Assembly (NCBI GenBank): GCA_050011095.1
Contig: JBEKJU010000129.1
Location: 1 to 9,530 of the forward strand
Source: JBEKJU01 sp050011095
GTDB lineage: Bacteria > Desulfobacterota > Syntrophorhabdia > Syntrophorhabdales > WCHB1-27
DNA: 9,530 bases
Reading direction: 5' to 3'
Positions within the stretch are counted from its first letter, which is position 1. Each line of letters starts with the position of its first letter. Made by a program: the position numbers and the translations under genes. Of this stretch, positions 1 through 5,958 are shown one piece after another. Under the pieces are notes generated by a model. It had not been told where the DNA came from and did not search any database. It worked only from the letters and a program-made list of their open reading frames with translations.

Positions 1-202
1 CCTTGTGGAAAAGCGGCTGTTTTATATAGAGGCAGTAGCCGATGCCGAAGACGGAGGCGATAACGGACCGCATGAGCGAGTTGAAGACGGGGGAGAGACC
101 CGTATTGGTGAGCTTCACGACGGGGTAATTCAGCCCCCAGAGCAGCGTGCAGCCAGTAAGGATCAAGAACCCGATAAGGTCTACGCGATCTTTTCGCTTC
201 AT
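1..202 (-). CDS. DMT/EamA-family transporter, N-terminal part, cut by window edge
   Basis: The frame is open from an ATG at 202-200 to the left edge, giving 67 codons. Residues about 9-26 form a first membrane helix ending in WGLNYPVVK, and residues about 37-60 form a second. A tryptophan-glycine motif at the end of helix 1 followed by NxPxxK is typical of the drug/metabolite transporter superfamily (EamA domain, ten helices, about 300 residues), inner-membrane exporters of small metabolites. The substrate cannot be told. The start is supported by the positively charged MKRKDR leader. A GGGAGG lies about 12 bases upstream and a run of six Gs sits directly before the ATG. The GGGAGG can pair into a small hairpin (216-231). 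It lies about 270 bp downstream of the MaoC-like gene on the same strand. The rest of the protein is outside the window. The family is fairly certain, the role unknown. Confidence 0.75.
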   Translation of the reverse strand, partial: MKRKDRVDLIGFLILTGCTLLWGLNYPVVKLTNTGLSPVFNSLMRSVIASVFGIGYCLYIKQPLFHK

Positions 203-238
203 CCCCCCGCAATCCTCCCTTCAAAGAGGGATCCCCCC
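201..238. repeat. C-rich repeat with hairpin over the transporter ribosome-binding site
   Basis: The octamer ATCCCCCC occurs at 201-208 and 231-238. Between the copies, TCCCT (216-220) and AGGGA (227-231) can form a 5-bp stem with a 6-base loop. On the minus strand this stem covers most of the GGGAGG that would serve as ribosome-binding site of the transporter. C/G-run repeats of this look are scattered between genes in several environmental bacterial lineages. Whether this is a copy of such a family or chance cannot be told from one instance. Confidence 0.25.
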
Positions 239-290
239 TCGCGCTTTTCATTCATTTTTGTATTATCGCGGGCGACTATGCAAGGAAAAT

Positions 291-312
291 GAGAATGTTG
301 CGCCCCATTCTC
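291..312 (-). terminator. 7-bp inverted repeat downstream of the MaoC-like gene, possible weak terminator
   Basis: GAGAATG (291-297) and CATTCTC (306-312) are perfect inverted repeats with an 8-base loop. Read on the minus strand, the stem is followed by ATTTTCC, a short U-rich stretch. It lies about 160 bp past the stop of the MaoC-like gene and about 90 bp before the transporter start. It could end the MaoC transcript, but the stem is AT-rich and the U-tract is poor, so this is only a candidate. The remainder of 203-473 holds nothing else I recognise. Confidence 0.3.
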
Positions 313-473
313 TCCTCTTTCAGGGCGATGGCCACTCGAAGGGGCGAGATTACACGTCTGCCGATCTCAAGTGGAGGCGGGCTGTTTGACGAAAAGGGGC
401 GGCTCACAGGCTTCAGCGGGGAGAAATGAAGACCATCACAATTGTCGCGGTACGGGACGTCATAACGACCAAC

Positions 474-953
474 CTACGTCTTGTTGCGACAACGCGTTAT
501 GCCTATGGCCGTTCTGGTCATCACTACTTCCCGATGCTGGTTTATCGTTTCCACGAAAGCACTGACGATTCCCCGATCAGGTTTCTTGCGGTGTTTGTTC
601 GCCTTCACAATGGTCACCCGGATCGAGAGTTCATCACCGGGGTGAACGGGCTTAAGCCATCGGATAGGGCCGGAGCCGGGAGAGCCTATGCCGGCGACTT
701 TGGATACGTAGTGATCCACGAGAAGTCGCATGGTGAGGGCAGCCGTGTGCCAGCCGCTGGCGATAAGACCGCCGAAGGGGCTCTCCTTGGCCTTTTCGGG
801 ATCCATATGGAAGGCTTGAGGGTCATATCGTCTGGCAAAATCGAGTATATCCTCTTCCTGAACTACGATTGATCCGAACTCATAGACAGATCCGACTATG
901 TAATCCTCGAAGTAGCGATCATCACTTGGCGGATTGAACACGGATTCTATCAT
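474..953 (-). CDS. MaoC-like (R)-specific enoyl-CoA hydratase/dehydratase family protein
   Basis: A complete 159-residue protein with a single hot-dog fold, the usual length for stand-alone MaoC-like hydratases. The hydratase signature is present: Asp44 and His49, five residues apart in RRYDPQAFHMD, match the catalytic Asp/His pair of PhaJ-type (R)-hydratases. It is followed by FGGLIASGWHTAA (60-72) and the domain-closing GPIRWLKPVHPGDEL segment (95-109). These enzymes add water across the double bond of enoyl-CoA thioesters in the cytoplasm. Substrates range from short-chain fatty acyl-CoA to dicarboxylic intermediates, and the sequence does not tell which. The ATG at 953-951 is preceded by AGGGG (958-962) at good spacing. 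A GATAAT on the minus strand (983-988) could be a -10 box, but no convincing -35 accompanies it. The stop is TAG. No acyl-CoA metabolic partner is visible next to it. Confidence 0.85.
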   Translation of the reverse strand: MIESVFNPPSDDRYFEDYIVGSVYEFGSIVVQEEDILDFARRYDPQAFHMDPEKAKESPFGGLIASGWHTAALTMRLLVDHYVSKVAGIGSPGSGPIRWLKPVHPGDELSIRVTIVKANKHRKKPDRGIVSAFVETINQHREVVMTRTAIGITRCRNKT

Positions 954-1277
954 AACACCCCTGCCTCACCTGAAATTCTGCAATTATCCGGCGAGAATGG
1001 CAAGAAAATTTAGTAGGCGCCGTCCGCCATCCCCCCTGATCAAACCTTTTATCGCCTCAAGGGGCGGGACAGTCTCCCGTTCACCATTTGTCACGGTATT
1101 CCGTGGAGGGTGTTAATGATGGAAGCCGGTACTACACCCAAAAGCCCCGGCATCACGGCTTTCACGACTACGGGTGGTAATGTTTGGACGGCCCTTTATG
1201 TCGAAGAGCACACGACGCACATCTGAAACTTCCACGCCTTGCGCATAATGCCACCCGGACAGGTAGGGGGCAACGGA
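954..1277. other. Gap upstream of the MaoC-like gene without a convincing gene
   Basis: This 324-bp stretch holds the leader of the MaoC-like gene on its left side and a short plus-strand ORF with a good ribosome-binding site (listed separately). On the minus strand the frame of the solute-binding-protein fragment stays open for about 50 more codons after its TGA, but the translation resembles nothing I know. No RNA gene or strong repeat is visible. Confidence 0.5.
1116..1226 (+). CDS. Possible 36-residue small protein with strong ribosome-binding site
   Basis: This is the only plus-strand reading frame I consider possible. Two consecutive ATG codons (1116-1121) follow GGAGGG (1105-1110) at five bases, a near-ideal Shine-Dalgarno arrangement. 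The product starts MMEAGTTPKSPG and ends VEEHTTHI before a TGA at 1224-1226. It is rich in Thr and Gly, with no clear membrane helix or cysteine motif, and I do not recognise it. The surrounding DNA is decayed, so this may equally be a leftover fragment or chance. No promoter is evident. Confidence 0.25.
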   Translation: MMEAGTTPKSPGITAFTTTGGNVWTALYVEEHTTHI

Positions 1278-1565
1278 TCATTGTTGGAACCACTTCCTTG
1301 TGAGCCCGGCGAGAACAGCTTTGTCCCGGAGCCGCTTTTGAACGTCATCTATGGCTTGGCGCAGGGCGTCGTTGCCCAATCGCACCGCGATGGCAAGCTT
1401 CTCGTCGGTAATCCCCTCCTGTACAAGGGCACCCACCTCCTGGGCGTTCTTGCCGTCGGCATCGGACTGAGGTACAAGCAGTTCTTCATCTAGGACCGCC
1501 TGAGGCATTACTCGAACGGCGACACTGCCCATCCCAACCGCGCGGTAGACGCGAATATCGTCAGT
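1278..1565 (-). pseudogene. Fragment resembling the C-terminus of a family 3 solute-binding protein
   Basis: The last 40 residues before the TGA (TDEKLAIAVRLGND, later RLRDK, ending TRKWFQQ) match the pattern that closes periplasmic amino-acid-type solute-binding proteins (SBP_bac_3). In that family a phrase like 'LxIAVRKGxxxL' is followed by an amphipathic helix and a final KWF. The open frame reaches up to 1715 (145 codons). Its first 45-50 residues are rich in Arg, Pro and His and look non-coding, whereas another frame looks more coding over 1508-1711. There is no signal peptide, no N-terminal lobe and no ligand-binding Arg/Asp motif in this frame, so an intact protein of about 250 residues is not present. 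I read it as the tail of a broken gene. A short orphan ORF of unknown function is the alternative. Confidence 0.35.
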
Positions 1566-1807
1566 GTGGGGATGTACTTCTGACGCCGCCGTTCTTTTAC
1601 GGCAGCTCCGTCGATCCCCTTTGGATCTCCCGGGCCCCAGGGGGGACGGGTGATGCTGCGCAGCATCGAAAGCTCCAGGACCGTCGCTTTCGGGTCCTCC
1701 GTGGCATCTTCTCACAGGCCTGTGCCAGGAAAGGAGTTAAGGCCCTGAAATCTCGCTCTGAATAGCTCCTTGGCTTCCTTTGGATTAATGCCCACCCTGC
1801 GCATCAT
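1508..1807 (-). pseudogene. Unassigned coding-like stretch interrupted by an in-frame TGA
   Basis: Starting at a double ATG (1807-1802), the minus strand encodes 31 residues beginning MMRRVGINPKEAKEL and ending NSFPGTGL, then TGA at 1714-1712. The same frame then stays open for 67 codons (EDATEDPKATVLELSML and on) to a TAA at 1510-1508. Amino-acid composition on both sides looks protein-like, with mixed Lys/Glu and helix-forming stretches, which is why I suspect one former gene. I do not recognise the family. No good ribosome-binding site precedes the ATG pair. The distal part overlaps the solute-binding-like fragment in a different frame, so a frameshift between the two is possible. Function cannot be assigned. 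Confidence 0.25.
1652..1727. repeat. Cluster of three inverted repeats
   Basis: GATGCTGC/GCAGCATC forms a perfect 16-bp palindrome at 1652-1667. AGGACC (1677-1682) and GGTCCT (1693-1698) form a 6-bp stem with a 10-base loop. CACAGGCCTGTG is a perfect 12-bp palindrome at 1713-1724, flanked by TGGCA (1702-1706) and TGCCA (1723-1727), which can pair instead. They fall inside a stretch with no intact gene. None is followed by a T-tract, so they do not look like terminators. They may be protein-binding sites, part of a structured RNA, or chance in GC-rich DNA. Confidence 0.45.
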
Positions 1808-1840
1808 GGAAGAGAGAACAGAAAGAGGGGCGCACCCCAT

Positions 1841-2178
1841 GGGCAAGCGGGATCTTGTCCCAACGGTCTTATAGGACCAAAGCCGTGCATGAAGGCAACG
1901 TGGTCACCCCTCAAGGGCGCCACGATACCCTTTTTGTGGGTTGCAGCCTAATAATAAATGTACCACGGCGAATAAACTCCGGCAAGAATCATCTCTTTGC
2001 GCAAGCTCACCGGAAGGCCCCTGCGTTTGAAAGTCGGCAAGCGGGTACGACCCGCGACGGATGGCTTGAGAGACGGGCAACGTCTATCTCTCTTCCGAAC
2101 CGATGGTCGGTGCGGACAGGTGATTACGGGCTCGGCCGGATTGATCCGTGTCCGTGTGCACGCCGTATAACTAGCCGT
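1841..2178. other. Gap without a recognisable gene
   Basis: Open frames exist on both strands, including the tail of the 190-codon minus-strand frame that contains the CDP-alcohol transferase remnant. Past about 2178 that translation becomes rich in Arg, Pro, Cys and Thr and stops looking like protein. No RNA gene, strong hairpin or mobile-element end is visible. It reads as decayed DNA between two pseudogene remnants. Confidence 0.45.
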
Positions 2179-2500
2179 GAAAGCATAGAGCGCAAAGAGA
2201 TAGGTCCCGAAGGAAGCCCCCACGATAAACCACTCCAGCCGATTGACCAGCGCCAGAACACCCACAAGGTACGCGAAGTCCCGATTTGCCAAAAGCGCCA
2301 TGAGCCGGGGCACCTCCGAAGACCCGGGCTTGTCGGCGCGATGGCCCGTAAAACGGTGGACGGCGAGGGCGCCTGCTGATAAATGGCAGAGAGACATAGC
2401 AGACATGAAGCAGGTTCTTGTTGTGAGAAGATCCATGGAAAGCCGCAAGAAGATTGGTGCCTGCGGCGTTGCCTTCGCCAGGACCTTGGGAGACGAAACT
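2179..2500 (-). pseudogene. Frameshifted remnant of a CDP-alcohol phosphatidyltransferase-like membrane protein
   Basis: Within a 190-codon minus-strand frame (2520-1948), residues 73-114 (LMALLANRDFAYLVGVLALV, then NRLEWF, then a helix ending YLFALYAF) match the last two membrane helices of CDP-alcohol phosphatidyltransferases. These often read 'SRDFaYL...RLxWFxW...G..LFAL'. Upstream the homology jumps frames. MDLLT is in this frame, NLLHVCYVSL (resembling the family's 'TDNLxHVC') is in the neighbouring frame, and AGALAVHRFTG returns to the first. That implies at least two indels, near 2415-2425 and near 2370-2378. The catalytic DGxxAR...GxxxD...D motif is not seen, so the enzyme, which exchanges CMP of CDP-lipid for an alcohol in the membrane, is not functional. 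It begins about ten bases after the stop of the penicillin-binding protein, suggesting a former operon partner. Confidence 0.45.
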
Positions 2501-2529
2501 CTCGAAGCCCCACATGGCATGTCATCTCT

Positions 2530-4893
2530 TTATTGGGTGGGCGAATCACCGTGGCTTCTATTGTCGTCCGGGCTCCAACTTGGGTCGCTTTCCTGCCGTC
2601 CTGGCTGAGGCTCGGGCTGGGCTTGGGGGGCTCCCTTTTTGCCATCTTCGATATCCCTCTGCTCAAGCGTTATTTCTGGTTTCTGCCGATCAACATCACT
2701 GGCCGGCACAACCGAGTGGCCTTGCAGATAAGCGTCAATGCTCTGTTCCATTTGAGCCGGGAACTCCGGCACTGGGCCTATTATCCTTTTAAGGTAGACT
2801 CCGAGCATGATTTCTCTGAACACCGGAAGCGCGACCCTGCCGCCGGTTTCTCTTGGTCCGAGGGAACGGTTGTCGTCAAAGCCTATCCGCACGGCCACAG
2901 TGATTCCTTCGGGTCCGTAAGTTGAGCCTATGAACAGGGCGTCCCTGAACTCATTTGTCGTTCCTGTCTTTCCCATAACGGCGATCGGGAACTCGTTGGA
3001 GTCGAGCGCATGAGCCGTGCCGGCGGGAATGCGCACGACACCGCGCAGGCCTTCCTGAATGAGCGAGAGCGCGCTTTCGTCGAGATCGACCGGAGAGCCC
3101 GCCTGTTGATTTTCAGCCGTCACCTGGCCCGAATCGCGCATGATCCTCCGGATCACATACGGCTGGGCAAGGATGCCCGATGCCATGGTGCGGTACACAT
3201 TAGCCAGCTCCAGTAGCTTCACTTCAGAGGCGCCCAACGCTGTCGTGGCGTAGGGCTGCAACGGCGTCCGGATTCCCAGACTCCGCGACATCCGCAGGAC
3301 GCTGTCAATCCCGATTTGCTCTGCGATCCAAATCGCGACGGCATTACGGGATTCCGCGAGCGCCTCCCGGAGGGGGATCATGCCCTTAAATTGGTCATCG
3401 TAGTTTGAGATCGATTTTATAGTCTGTTTCCCTCCGTCGGGAACGCTGATGGGCTGATCGGGAACCATGGTGTCAAGATCAAATGTACCCTGCCGAAAAG
3501 TGGCAAGATAGACAATGGGTTTCATTGCGGACCCTGGCTGCCGCAGGGATCTCGTGACGCGGTTAAAGTCGCCATATGAGGCGGAACGGCCTTCGTAGAA
3601 CTGGCGACCACCCGTTTCGGCGAGGATGCCCGCATCTCGGTTCCTCAGCGCGACGACAGCGCCCTGGACTAGACCTTTGGCGCTCGGATGTCGCTTCTCA
3701 TAAAGTACGAGGCCATGCTCCAACGCTTCGCTCACAATCTGCTGCACCCGGGCGTCCACCGTCGAGTAAACCTGGATGCGTCCGTCACGGAGGTCTTCAG
3801 GGCTCAAGTCGGTGCAGCAGCCTCTCAGTTCCTCGAAGACATTTTCAACGACCGCAGCAGCCAGGAGCGCTTTGTCCCTGTGCCGCGGGACCGCAGGGAT
3901 CGGGCGCTGTTCGGCTTCCCTCAACCCGTCCCGAGAAATAAAGCCGTTCTTCGCCATAAGCCCCAGCGTCTGATCCCTGCGGCGCAGGACCCTCCCGGCG
4001 TCCTTTGCGCTGGGCGCGTAGTATCGGGGAGACTTTGCGATGCCCGCCAGCAGCGCTGCCTTGTCGGCATCATGTACGGTGATCGTGGCGAGAGGCCGGT
4101 TAAAATAGTATTCTGCCGCTGCCGCAAACCCGTACTGATTGTTTCCCATGTAAATGAAGCTCACGTATCGGGCCAAGATTTCTTCCTTAGCGCGTCGTTT
4201 CGAGCCGAAACGTTCCTGCATCTCTTTCTCGACCCACAGCGACAGCCTAATCTCCTCGATCTTCCGAGCCAGCATGAGAGCGTTTCTTGCGCCGATCACG
4301 TAAAACAGCGCGCGGGGCAAAAGTGCGCCCTGCCGGAGGTGGTTGCGGATTTCTTGAGCCGTCTTATTTTGTAAATCCGTGAGGTTTTTGAGAAAATTAC
4401 CGCGTACGAGCTGTTGGGTGATCGTCGATCCTCCTTGCGGGAAAATCGCCGGACCATTGGCCTCGTCCTGTCTTCCCAGCTTTGCAAGACGTGCTATCAA
4501 AGCTTCAATCCTGACCTTGCCCAGCACGCGAGGAATTATGGAATAGTCAACTCCGCTATGTGAGAAGAAGTTCTTGTCCTCGGCGGCGAGGATCGCATCG
4601 CAAACAACGGGCGGGATGTCCTCATACTCGGTGATCTGCCGGTGTTGTCCCACCTCAATGAGCGACTGGTCGTTGGCATCGTATATGTGGCCGGTCGTAG
4701 GAAACTCAAAGCGGGCGAGTGGTCCTATGTCGGGCAGGTTGTTTCGGTCGAAATAGACGTAATGGAATCCGACTGCAGCAAGGGCGGCCGTGATGACCGT
4801 CGTGGAAACAAGCAGGTAAACGATGCTCCTCTTCCAACGCAGTCCGACTGAGCGGATATTACGAGTTCTCCGGGTAGCCCCTATGGCGCCCAC
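2530..4893 (-). CDS. Class A penicillin-binding protein (GT51 glycosyltransferase plus transpeptidase)
   Basis: A complete 787-residue bifunctional peptidoglycan synthase, anchored in the inner membrane by a helix at about residues 23-45. It polymerises lipid II and cross-links peptides in the periplasm. GT51 motifs in order are EDKNFFSHSG (105-114, catalytic Glu105), GGSTITQQL (154-162), RKIEEIRLSLW (210-220), ARYVSFIYMGNNQYG (241-255) and AALLAGIAKSPRYY (279-292). Transpeptidase motifs are PGSAMK (nucleophile Ser455, Lys458), SRN (515-517) and KTGTT (642-646). The gaps between GT51 motifs 1-2 and 2-3 are longer than usual (see findings). The last 60 residues are a Pro/Gln-rich hydrophilic tail. 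The start is GTG at 4893-4891, the first start codon in a frame open further upstream. Its ribosome-binding site is weak, so the exact start is uncertain. The gene has no lesions, unlike its neighbours on both sides. Confidence 0.93.
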   Translation of the reverse strand: MGAIGATRRTRNIRSVGLRWKRSIVYLLVSTTVITAALAAVGFHYVYFDRNNLPDIGPLARFEFPTTGHIYDANDQSLIEVGQHRQITEYEDIPPVVCDAILAAEDKNFFSHSGVDYSIIPRVLGKVRIEALIARLAKLGRQDEANGPAIFPQGGSTITQQLVRGNFLKNLTDLQNKTAQEIRNHLRQGALLPRALFYVIGARNALMLARKIEEIRLSLWVEKEMQERFGSKRRAKEEILARYVSFIYMGNNQYGFAAAAEYYFNRPLATITVHDADKAALLAGIAKSPRYYAPSAKDAGRVLRRRDQTLGLMAKNGFISRDGLREAEQRPIPAVPRHRDKALLAAAVVENVFEELRGCCTDLSPEDLRDGRIQVYSTVDARVQQIVSEALEHGLVLYEKRHPSAKGLVQGAVVALRNRDAGILAETGGRQFYEGRSASYGDFNRVTRSLRQPGSAMKPIVYLATFRQGTFDLDTMVPDQPISVPDGGKQTIKSISNYDDQFKGMIPLREALAESRNAVAIWIAEQIGIDSVLRMSRSLGIRTPLQPYATTALGASEVKLLELANVYRTMASGILAQPYVIRRIMRDSGQVTAENQQAGSPVDLDESALSLIQEGLRGVVRIPAGTAHALDSNEFPIAVMGKTGTTNEFRDALFIGSTYGPEGITVAVRIGFDDNRSLGPRETGGRVALPVFREIMLGVYLKRIIGPVPEFPAQMEQSIDAYLQGHSVVPASDVDRQKPEITLEQRDIEDGKKGAPQAQPEPQPGRQESDPSWSPDDNRSHGDSPTQ

Positions 4894-5249
4894 CTGGACT
4901 CGTTTTGTAACAGAGCACCTGACACCGTGTAGCTCCCAAGTGGTGGATTTTACGGCCAGGCATAGAGAAACACGCAGCCTGCCCCTGTGCAGCGGTGAGA
5001 CAGAATAGAGCCGCCGCGATTATGCCTCAGGGAAATCGAAGGGGACGTTGTTATTTTGTCGTCTAGCGCATCCAACCGTTTCCGCCATCATTAACCGACT
5101 GTAACACTCGCAACCTGTTCTGTCGAGCGAAATCTAGCCTTTCTCCTGAAAATAGACCTGCCCCCCAGACCGTGGTTACATAGTTTTTCACCTTTCCCTT
5201 TACCATGTGAAGGAGCCGATCCGGAGTATAAAAATTTCTCCTGCGTCCT
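4894..5249. other. Upstream region of the penicillin-binding protein gene
   Basis: Between the GTG of the penicillin-binding protein and the insertion-sequence remnant lie about 360 bp with no recognised gene. A TATACT on the minus strand (5225-5230) is a plausible -10 box. About 17 bases upstream of it there is only TTAGAG, a poor -35. The frame of the penicillin-binding protein stays open upstream to a TAA near 5020 without another usual start codon. A 47-codon minus-strand ORF at 5063-5206 is listed separately. Confidence 0.4.
5063..5206 (-). CDS. Possible 47-residue small protein, unrecognised
   Basis: ATG at 5206-5204 and TAG at 5065-5063 enclose a 47-residue frame starting MVKGKVKNYVTTVWG and ending NDGGNGWMR. 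It is basic, with a helix-forming middle (about residues 20-38) and no membrane segment or known motif. No Shine-Dalgarno sequence is evident before the ATG. A possible -10 box (5225-5230) lies so close that the leader would be only about a dozen bases. It lies about 170 bp before the penicillin-binding protein start, on the same strand. It may be chance, a leader peptide, or a remnant of a gene cut by the insertion sequence. Confidence 0.18.
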   Translation of the reverse strand: MVKGKVKNYVTTVWGAGLFSGERLDFARQNRLRVLQSVNDGGNGWMR

Positions 5250-5275
5250 CTAAGGGAACATTGTTTTGTCCTTAG
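5250..5275. repeat. Hairpin at the broken end of the IS110 remnant
   Basis: CTAAGG (5250-5255) pairs with CCTTAG (5270-5275). After a 2-base bulge, ACA (5258-5260) pairs with TGT (5267-5269) around a 6-base loop. The stop codon of the truncated transposase frame lies inside it. No T-tract follows on either strand, so it is not a typical terminator. It begins within about 10 bases of where IS110 homology ends. Confidence 0.35.
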
Positions 5276-5769
5276 GATCGGGTGTTGGAGGCGATGGAGG
5301 AGGGCTTGATGTTTGCATCTTCAAGGATCTTCTCCACCCGCTGTTTCTCTGCGGTGATGGTCTGGATCAGTTTTCTCTTGTACCGGGTAAGGTCCCTAAG
5401 CTCCCGGACGGGCATCGGAGGTATGAAGCTTCCCCTCACCAGGCCGCTCCGCAGAAGCTTGCAGAGCCACTCGCTGTCCTGAACATCGGTCTTTCTTTCT
5501 GGGACGTGCTTCACATGGCGCGCATTGACGAGAATCACGTCGAACGCGTCTTCGAGTATGTTGAATACCGGCTTCCAGTATACCCCGGTACTTTCCATGG
5601 CCACACGAGTTATGCAGTGCTCTTTCAACCATGCCTTGAGACGGAGAAGGTCGTTCGTCATGGTGCTGTACGTCCTGATTTCCTTCTTGATCCCCGTTCC
5701 CATGATACACGCTACGACGCTGTGCTTATGTACATCGAGACCGGCGCCCCTTTCAACTACTATGTCCAT
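5272..5769 (-). pseudogene. IS110-family transposase, N-terminal RuvC-like domain only
   Basis: The 165-residue product covers the DEDD (RuvC-like) nuclease domain of IS110 transposases. Asp12 in AGLDVHKHSV, Glu59 in AMESTGVYW, and Asp95 and Asp98 in KTDVQDSEWL make the complete acidic tetrad. The sequence then runs through the coiled linker (TAEKQRVEKILEDANIK) and leaves the family pattern around residue 161, just before the C-terminal Transposase_20 domain that carries the catalytic serine. Full-length members have roughly 330-420 residues, so more than half is missing and the protein should be unable to recombine DNA. The start is ATG at 5769-5767 with AAAGGGGG (5774-5781) in front, so translation of the fragment is plausible. 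The last four residues before the stop come from unrelated flanking DNA. Confidence 0.88.
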
Positions 5770-5781
5770 GATGCCCCCTTT

Positions 5782-5958
5782 GTTGGAGTAGTTGCCTATA
5801 TAGGCATACTATCCCGGCAGGAGCTTCAGGGCAATTTTCATGCTTATCTGCGCCGGCGGGCCGGCATGGGGGTTTCAAGAAGGAGGCGAAAAAGGATAGG
5901 CCGTCCTACGTTCGGCAAAAACCATAGCGCCAGCCCTGAGAAGGCCCCGCATCCTGAA
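5782..5958 (-). ncRNA. Candidate bridge-RNA leader of the IS110 remnant
   Basis: In the IS110 group, the non-coding DNA upstream of the transposase encodes a structured bridge RNA whose two loops base-pair with target and donor DNA. This leader is still present between dnaE and the transposase start (about 180 bp). It contains inverted repeats suited to stem-loops: a perfect 14-bp palindrome at 5793-5806, and GCCGG/CCGGC around a 4-base CGGG loop at 5852-5865. The exact RNA ends, internal loops and guide bases cannot be read by eye. The assignment is by position and family knowledge, not by recognised sequence. Confidence 0.3.
5793..5806. repeat. Perfect 14-bp palindrome upstream of the transposase start
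   Basis: TGCCTATATAGGCA reads the same on both strands and lies 24 bases ahead of the transposase ATG. It could be a stem near the 3' end of the leader RNA, or a binding site overlapping the transposase leader. Confidence 0.6.

Larger units (their letters stand above)
5284..5958 (-). mobile_element. Truncated IS110-family insertion sequence
   Basis: The element consists of a non-coding leader and the first 160 or so codons of the transposase. The right (3') part, including the second transposase domain and the far end, is gone. The left end cannot be fixed because IS110 elements lack terminal inverted repeats and do not usually make target duplications. It lies somewhere between the dnaE stop (5959) and about 5820. 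The element sits directly downstream of dnaE in the same orientation. The outer limits given are therefore the maximum extent. Confidence 0.7.

Noticed and set aside
2124..2666. A 180-codon minus-strand frame overlapping the end of the penicillin-binding protein gene.
   Set aside because: It begins inside the well-supported penicillin-binding protein tail in another frame and is Arg/Ser/Pro-rich without motifs. Only short pieces of the neighbouring frames match the CDP-alcohol transferase pattern.
3688..4374. A 228-codon plus-strand frame within the penicillin-binding protein gene, and a 148-codon one opposite the MaoC-like gene (426-872).
   Set aside because: Both are antisense to genes with complete catalytic motifs, have no ribosome-binding support and give compositions typical of shadow translations.
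5250..5275. Rho-independent terminator at the IS end.
   Set aside because: The hairpin is not followed by a T-tract on either strand.
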